Origin: Microbacterium murale
GTDB lineage: Bacteria; Actinomycetota; Actinomycetes; Actinomycetales; Microbacteriaceae
Assembly (NCBI RefSeq): GCF_014635185.1
Contig: NZ_BMCM01000001.1
Location: 682,001-746,000 of the forward strand
Direction of reading: 5' to 3'
DNA length: 64,000 bases
The notes under the pieces were generated by a model that saw nothing but the letters and a program-made list of their open reading frames with translations, did no database searches and was not told where the DNA came from. The translations under genes and the position numbers were made by a program. This document shows, one piece after another, positions 59,690 through 64,000 of the stretch. How positions within the stretch are numbered: the first letter of the stretch is position 1; the number at the start of each line of letters is the position of its first letter.

Positions 59690-61528
59690 TCAGCTCGGGA
59701 GCAGCCCGTACCCGTTCCCGTGGCCATTCCCCGGACCATTGCCGTGGCCGTTCCCCGGACCATTGCCGTGTCCGTTCCCAGGACCGTGGCCGTTCCCAGG
59801 ACCGTGGCCGTTCCCAGGACCGTGGCCGTTCCCGGGACCGTGGCCGTTCCCGGGACCAGAGCCGTCCTCGCAAGCTGCCAATTCATCCTCGCTCGGCGTG
59901 AACCGCAGCCAGTCGAATCGCGCCTCGGTGTCGGGAGCGCTCGTGGCACCGCGGAACGCGGACACTCCGACGCCGGTGGCCGCGAGCACATCCGACTCGA
60001 TCGGCTGGCCGATGCGGATGAACTTCTCGCCGTCGGTGGACAGCGAAGCTGTCACCCATTCGCCGTCGCTGCTCATGCGCAACCACACGGTGCCACCCAT
60101 GTCAGCCGGTGGGAAGACGCTGTCCTCCCACGTCCAGGTGTCGAAGCGATCCTTGCCGTTGTTCTTCCAGGTGAAGTCGAATCGCTGACCCTGCAGGGCG
60201 TGCGACCACACGAGCTTGGCGTTGTTCGCATCGTCGCGGTACAGCACGAGTCCGGCCTGCTGATAGTTGGCCGTCGGCGCATATTCCAGCTCGGTCGTGA
60301 CCTCCCACGCCCCGTCCGGAACCGGCAGCTGCGGGATGGTCGCGCCGCCTATCGACGTGGTCGGAGACGACATCACCAGATCGCCGTCTTCGACGCGCTG
60401 CCGGTCCTCGCCATCGCGGACAACGCTCCACGCCTCGCCCAGAGCATCGCCGTCGAACTCATCCGAGCCCTCGCCCGCGCACAGTTCGTACATCGGATCT
60501 TCGGAATGGGTGTTGAGCGGATCGCGCGTACCCTCGGGGTCGAGCACAGCATGCGCGATCGTCGTGCCGCTGCGTCCGCCGATCTCGAAGATCATGTGAG
60601 TGACGCCGTCCTCTTCCACGATCTGCGGCGATGACGCGCGTCCTTCCTCCGGCGGGAACGGGCTCGGGATGTACAGGGGCATCGGGTCGCCGACGCTACG
60701 GAGGTTCTCATCCAGCCTCTTGGCGAAGATCGTCCCCGCGCTGGAGCCGTAGAGCACGTACTGCGCGCCGTTCCATTCCCAGATCTCCGGGCCTGCGACG
60801 TTCGTCCCTTCGACGACAGTCGGTTCGACGACCCACCCCGGCTGCGCCTCCCAGTTGATCAGGTCGTGCGAGTACGCGAGGCCGATGCGCCGCACGTTCG
60901 AGGTGTCGTTGACCATGAAGAACATGGCATGCTCCCACCCGTTCTCGGGGTACGGATTGTCGAAGATGCGGTTGTACGAGGTCTCGGTGGCGTTCTGGCC
61001 GAACTGCTCGGTCGTCATCACGACGCCGCCGTAGTCGAAGTGCACACCGTCCTCCGACGTGGCATAGCGATCGGTGGTGTTCTCGCCGTGGAAGTAGAGG
61101 AACACCTGCCCGGTGTCCTCATTCCACACGGCATCCGGTGCGGACACATGCGAGACGTCGTAGATGCCGTCCCAGACGTTCGACACGATCGGGTTGGCGT
61201 CGTAGTGGGTCCACGGCCCGTCGAGCGAATCGGCGTACATGAGGTTGATGCCGCCGGGGGCGTCATGCGGCGCGTAGTAGACGTACCACTCGCCGAGAGG
61301 GTTCTCGAGATACTCCCCCGCGTGGAACACGGACGGGAAGATGAACTCGTTCCCCGGATTCCAGGTCTCGTCCGTGAATCGATCGATGATCGGACCCTGC
61401 GTGGTGAAGACCGGCAGTTCGTCTTCCGGGGCAGCGGATGCCGCGGTCGACGCCGTTCCTGCGATGAACGCAGTGGCGACGAGCGTCAGCGAGACCGCTG
61501 CCGCGGCGATTCTCCTTCGAATGGCCAT
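59690..61528 (-). CDS. Secreted GH43-like beta-propeller glycosidase with lectin-type domain and GPGNGH repeat tail
   Basis: A 612-aa exported protein. Signal peptide 1-32 (AFIAGTASTAASA); five-bladed-propeller-like domain about 40-330 (WNPGNEFIFPSVFHAGEY, HVSAPDAVWNEDTGQVFLYF, YVLYGSSAGTIF, RASSPQIVEEDGVTHMIFEI) similar in style to GH43/GH117/GH130 enzymes; a concanavalin-like DUF1349 domain (about 365-550); then a 48-residue tail of GPGNGH repeats and GYGLLPS. No sortase motif. A perfect LacI-type operator 104 bases upstream links it to the LacI/ABC operon. Family and substrate are not certain; extracellular polysaccharide cleavage is the likely role. Confidence 0.7.
   Translation of the reverse strand: MAIRRRIAAAAVSLTLVATAFIAGTASTAASAAPEDELPVFTTQGPIIDRFTDETWNPGNEFIFPSVFHAGEYLENPLGEWYVYYAPHDAPGGINLMYADSLDGPWTHYDANPIVSNVWDGIYDVSHVSAPDAVWNEDTGQVFLYFHGENTTDRYATSEDGVHFDYGGVVMTTEQFGQNATETSYNRIFDNPYPENGWEHAMFFMVNDTSNVRRIGLAYSHDLINWEAQPGWVVEPTVVEGTNVAGPEIWEWNGAQYVLYGSSAGTIFAKRLDENLRSVGDPMPLYIPSPFPPEEGRASSPQIVEEDGVTHMIFEIGGRSGTTIAHAVLDPEGTRDPLNTHSEDPMYELCAGEGSDEFDGDALGEAWSVVRDGEDRQRVEDGDLVMSSPTTSIGGATIPQLPVPDGAWEVTTELEYAPTANYQQAGLVLYRDDANNAKLVWSHALQGQRFDFTWKNNGKDRFDTWTWEDSVFPPADMGGTVWLRMSSDGEWVTASLSTDGEKFIRIGQPIESDVLAATGVGVSAFRGATSAPDTEARFDWLRFTPSEDELAACEDGSGPGNGHGPGNGHGPGNGHGPGNGHGPGNGHGNGPGNGHGNGPGNGHGNGYGLLPS
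59710..59857. repeat. 18-bp minisatellite coding for the GPGNGH tail
   Basis: Units close to GTGGCCGTTCCCAGGACC repeat five times from 59768 to 59857, and variant units (GGCCATTCCCCGGACCATTG) extend it to 59710. All keep frame (18 or 24 bases), so length change adds or removes whole GPGNGH units. Confidence 0.9.
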
Positions 61529-61631
61529 GGACCTGCTCCTCTCGGCGCCTTCATCGGCGTCGCTCAGGCAAGGCGCCCGCCTTGCTCACAGCGCCTGATC
61601 GTACCCACGCCCTGGCGTCGCAGTCACGGCC

Positions 61632-61645
61632 ATAATGCGCATTAT
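61632..61645. promoter_or_regulatory. LacI-type operator, perfect palindrome
   Basis: ATAATGCGCATTAT is a perfect 14-bp palindrome, 104 bases before the secreted glycosidase-like gene. The two related sites at 51850 and 51905 stand before the LacI operon. No other regulator in the window has this operator. Confidence 0.8.
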
Positions 61646-61695
61646 TTGGCGGTGCGAGGGATTATTCGGATGCCGGCCCCGAAGTAGCAGGAACG

Positions 61696-61737
61696 CGAGA
61701 AGGGCGCCCAGCAGCCGTGCTGCGGGCGCCCTTCTCG
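61696..61737 (-). terminator. Strong hairpin terminator after the DivIVA-like gene
   Basis: CGAGAAGGGCGCCC, one bulged A, GCAGC, loop CGT, GCTGC, GGGCGCCCTTCTCG: a 19-bp stem 16 bases past the stop of the leftward gene at 61753. Confidence 0.9.
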
Positions 61738-61752
61738 ACAGTTGGATCGGCC

Positions 61753-63177
61753 TCAGGCCTTGGCGTCGTCCTCGTCGTCGTCGGACTCATCATCGTCGCC
61801 GTCTTCATCAGACTCGTCGCCCTCTTCGAGGTCGTCGTCTTCGCCCTCGGGCGCCAACTCGATGATCTCGTCGCCCTCTTCGAGCACGTCCACATCGTCT
61901 GCGTCATCCGTGCCGTCGTCGTCCGCAGCGTCCGATCCGAGCACGCCGTCGGGGCGGATGAGCTCGCGCACCTCGGCCATGAAGCTGTTGAGCTGCTGCT
62001 GCTGCCAGCGCAGCTGGCGGGTGCGGTCCTCGGCGTCGCGCAGCACCTCGGTCGTGTGCCCGGTGACCGTGCTGACGATCTTCTGCGCCTTCACTCGTGC
62101 ACGCTCCAGCGTCTCGCGCGCACGCACCTGGGCGTCGGCCTCGATGGCCTGAGCCTGCGAGCGCATCAGGCGCTCGTAGTCGTCGGCCTTCGCCGAGATG
62201 CGCTTGGAGTGCTCCAGGGATGACGCGACCTGCTCATTGGCGTCGGTCGTGATGCGCTCCGCGTGGGCGACGGCCTGATTGTGCAGCAGCAGGAACTCCT
62301 GCTGCGCGTCATCCTGCCGGCGGGTGAGGGTCTCTTCGAACTCCAGCACGCGTGCATTCATCTCGCGCACCTCGCGCTCGGCATCCGACCGCTGCTGGCT
62401 CGTCTCGCGGGTGACCATCGAGCGCAGCGCCGCCGAGCCCTTCTCGGCCTCGGTGCGGACGGTCGCCGCCTCCTGCTCGGCCTGGATGACCTTCTCGGAT
62501 GCGTGCGCCGCCTCGCGCTGGAGGGTCGCCTCGTGCGCGGTGTACTCGGTGTCGATCCGAAGGCGCACCTGATCGGCGTCGTGCTGCGCCTGCGCGGTGA
62601 TGCGGTCGACCTCTGCGGCGAGCTCGACCCGACGCGACTCGGCCTCCTCGCGGGCGGCTTCGAGAAGACGCTCGGCCTGCACGGCCGCGTTCTGGATCAG
62701 GACCGATGCCTGCTCCTCGGCGACACGGAGCACCGCCTCGAACTGCAGGCGCGACCCCTCGGTCTCGGCTCCTGTCTTCGGCGCATCGACGAGCTCGCTC
62801 GTGAGCGTCGCTACCTGCTGCTCGGCGTCGTCGGCCTGGGCGCGAGCGGCAGCGAGATCGGCTTCCAGCGCCGCGATGCGGTCATCGTTCTGCGCCTCGA
62901 GCTCGGCGATGCGGGCTTCGCGCTCGACGAGCGTGGCCTCGAGATCCGAGCGCGCTGACTCGACATCGCGGCTCACGCCTGCACGGGCGTCCGCGAGGTC
63001 CGCATCCGCCCGCTGCACCTGCATCCGCAGGCCGGCGAGCGCAGCATCCACCTCTCCGCGGTCGTATCCGCGGAATCCGATCGTGAAGTTGCCCTGTTCC
63101 CTGGTCTGGCCCTGCGCGAGCTGGTCGAAGAAGTCGGCACCGTGCTCGTCGACGTTGTTCTCGGCGGAGTTGCTCAC
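61753..63177 (-). CDS. DivIVA-like coiled-coil protein with long acidic tail
   Basis: A 474-aa cytosolic protein. The N-terminal 30-60 (REQGNFTIGFRGYDRGEVDAALAGL) carries the DivIVA-type FRGYDRxEVD motif used to bind membranes at cell poles and septa; 60-400 is almost continuous coiled coil with many Glu/Ala/Arg; the last 60 residues are nearly all Asp/Glu (EEGDESDEDGDDDESDDDEDD). Such proteins organise polar growth or cell-wall synthesis in actinobacteria. GTG 63177 is the preferred start; GTG 63204 and an upstream ATG are weaker. Monocistronic, with a strong terminator. Confidence 0.82.
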   Translation of the reverse strand: MSNSAENNVDEHGADFFDQLAQGQTREQGNFTIGFRGYDRGEVDAALAGLRMQVQRADADLADARAGVSRDVESARSDLEATLVEREARIAELEAQNDDRIAALEADLAAARAQADDAEQQVATLTSELVDAPKTGAETEGSRLQFEAVLRVAEEQASVLIQNAAVQAERLLEAAREEAESRRVELAAEVDRITAQAQHDADQVRLRIDTEYTAHEATLQREAAHASEKVIQAEQEAATVRTEAEKGSAALRSMVTRETSQQRSDAEREVREMNARVLEFEETLTRRQDDAQQEFLLLHNQAVAHAERITTDANEQVASSLEHSKRISAKADDYERLMRSQAQAIEADAQVRARETLERARVKAQKIVSTVTGHTTEVLRDAEDRTRQLRWQQQQLNSFMAEVRELIRPDGVLGSDAADDDGTDDADDVDVLEEGDEIIELAPEGEDDDLEEGDESDEDGDDDESDDDEDDAKA

Positions 63178-63423
63178 AGGAAGTGCCTTTCTGGAGGTGC
63201 TCACCGAGCGGCCCTCGCGACGCACAGCATCGGCGAGGGAAGGTGACGGTTTGCAGAAATTGGGGGGAGGATCGAGCTGCGGACTCGGTACTCAGCCTAA
63301 TGAGTTCGCCTCTCTTGCGGAACCGCGAGATGTCCCTGTCTGTGCCTGCGCGAGGTGCGCCGTTGCGACGACAGCGGATCGCACGGATAAACTGCCGCCG
63401 ACCCCCGAGAGAAGGATTCCGCA

Positions 63424-64000
63424 ATGCCGCGTTTCGATCTGCCACTGGAGGAGCTACGCTCCTATCGCCCCGACGTCGCGGAGCCCGCGGACTTCGACGA
63501 CTTCTGGGAGCAGACGCTTGAGGAATCACGTGCGGCAGCACAGCCCATCGAGCTGCGCCGCATCGACTCCCCGCTGCAGTCGGTCGAGGTCTACGACGTC
63601 ACATTCAGCGGATTCGGCGGCGACCCGGTGGGCGGATGGCTGCTGCTCCCCTCCGACACCGACGAGCCGCTCCCTGCGGTCGTGGAGTTCAACGGCTACG
63701 GCGGAGGCCGGGGCCTGCCGCACGAGCGCCTGGGATGGGCCTCGTCCGGCTACGCGCACTTCTTCATGGACACCCGTGGGCAGGGCAGCGCATGGGGCAC
63801 CGGCGGTGTCACGGCCGATCCGCACGGCTCAGGACCGGCGACGCCCGGCTTCATGACCCGGGGGATCGACGACCCCAGCACCTACTACTACCGCCGCGTC
63901 TACACCGACGCCGTGCTCGCGATCGACGCCATCCGCTCGCTCGACCGGGTCGATGCGGCACGAGTGGCCGTGTGCGGCGGAAGCCAGGGCGGCGGCATCG
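63424..64000 (+). CDS. Acetyl xylan esterase, CE7 type (3' end outside window)
   Basis: The first 192 codons of an alpha/beta hydrolase of the AXE1 family: MPRFDLPLEELRSYRP, ADFDDFWEQTLEESR, VEFNGYGGGRGLPHERLGWASSGYAHFFMDTRGQGS and the nucleophile elbow GGSQGG at the very end. CE7 enzymes deacetylate xylo-oligosaccharides and cephalosporin C in the cytosol. ATG 63424 after AGAGAAGGATTCCGCA. No operator like that of the LacI regulon was seen upstream. Confidence 0.92.
   Translation, partial: MPRFDLPLEELRSYRPDVAEPADFDDFWEQTLEESRAAAQPIELRRIDSPLQSVEVYDVTFSGFGGDPVGGWLLLPSDTDEPLPAVVEFNGYGGGRGLPHERLGWASSGYAHFFMDTRGQGSAWGTGGVTADPHGSGPATPGFMTRGIDDPSTYYYRRVYTDAVLAIDAIRSLDRVDAARVAVCGGSQGGGI

Noticed and set aside
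59710-59857. 18-bp repeats considered as CRISPR or intergenic repeat
   Set aside because: They are in frame within a signal-peptide protein and have no spacers.

Overview
The window is a 64 kb piece of a high-GC actinobacterial chromosome. Gene content, the C-minus ribosomal proteins L28/L33/S14, DtxR- and Zur-type metal control, sparse U-tracts after terminator hairpins, and protein sequence character all fit Microbacteriaceae, most likely Microbacterium (inference from reading; no database search was run). Coding density is high, most genes sit in tight operons with ATGA/GTGA overlaps, and no rRNA, tRNA, prophage, insertion sequence or CRISPR array was seen.

Region 1 (1-10.1 kb) is an aromatic-funnelling island. 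A vanillyl-alcohol-oxidase-type flavoprotein, a carotenoid-cleavage/lignostilbene-type dioxygenase and an aldehyde dehydrogenase form one leftward operon that reads as a complete route from a 4-alkyl(en)ylphenol to an aromatic acid. Upstream lie a MarR regulator, a 69-aa unknown and a 3-hydroxybenzoate-4-monooxygenase-like flavoprotein with a clear palindromic operator. An IclR regulator and pobA (4-hydroxybenzoate to protocatechuate) complete the set.

Region 2 (10.1-25.4 kb) is mixed: a frameshifted DUF72 gene, dps, a GH2 beta-mannosidase, a TspO-like membrane protein, a beta-lactamase-fold lipoprotein that has lost its catalytic residues, an iron-boxed heme oxygenase next to a DUF2470 protein, a PIF1-like helicase, a CopD-CtaG fusion, HU, a TetR/hydrolase divergent pair with a 24-bp operator, and a DUF559 nuclease-like gene bracketed by two inverted copies of a hairpin-rich repeat.

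Region 3 (25.4-33.7 kb) is zinc-themed. A leftward gene train runs znuA-znuC-znuB-zur-permease (YcgR-like)-DUF1980 protein (YcgQ-like)-membrane beta-propeller protein-3-methyladenine glycosylase, followed by rpmB-rpmG-rpsN of the zinc-free type behind a structured leader. A Zur box precedes znuA.

Region 4 (33.7-40 kb) is an alpha-glucoside locus: GH13 glucosidase, two permeases, binding protein and divergent ROK regulator, without an ATPase. Region 5 (40-51.8 kb) carries a branched-chain 2-oxoacid dehydrogenase operon, an aromatic/histidinol-phosphate aminotransferase, a ribbon-helix-helix/Doc toxin-antitoxin pair, a WXG100-like plus alpha/beta-hydrolase gene pair, a LMW protein-tyrosine phosphatase, purB (apparently with a CTG start) and small membrane proteins.

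Region 6 (51.8-64 kb) is a second carbohydrate locus: LacI regulator, FAD oxidoreductase, binding protein and two permeases. A 14-bp palindromic operator upstream of lacI recurs, perfectly, 9 kb away in front of a secreted glycosidase-like beta-propeller protein with a Gly-Pro-Asn-His repeat tail, tying the two into one regulon. The window ends with a DivIVA-like coiled-coil protein and the start of a CE7-type acetyl xylan esterase.
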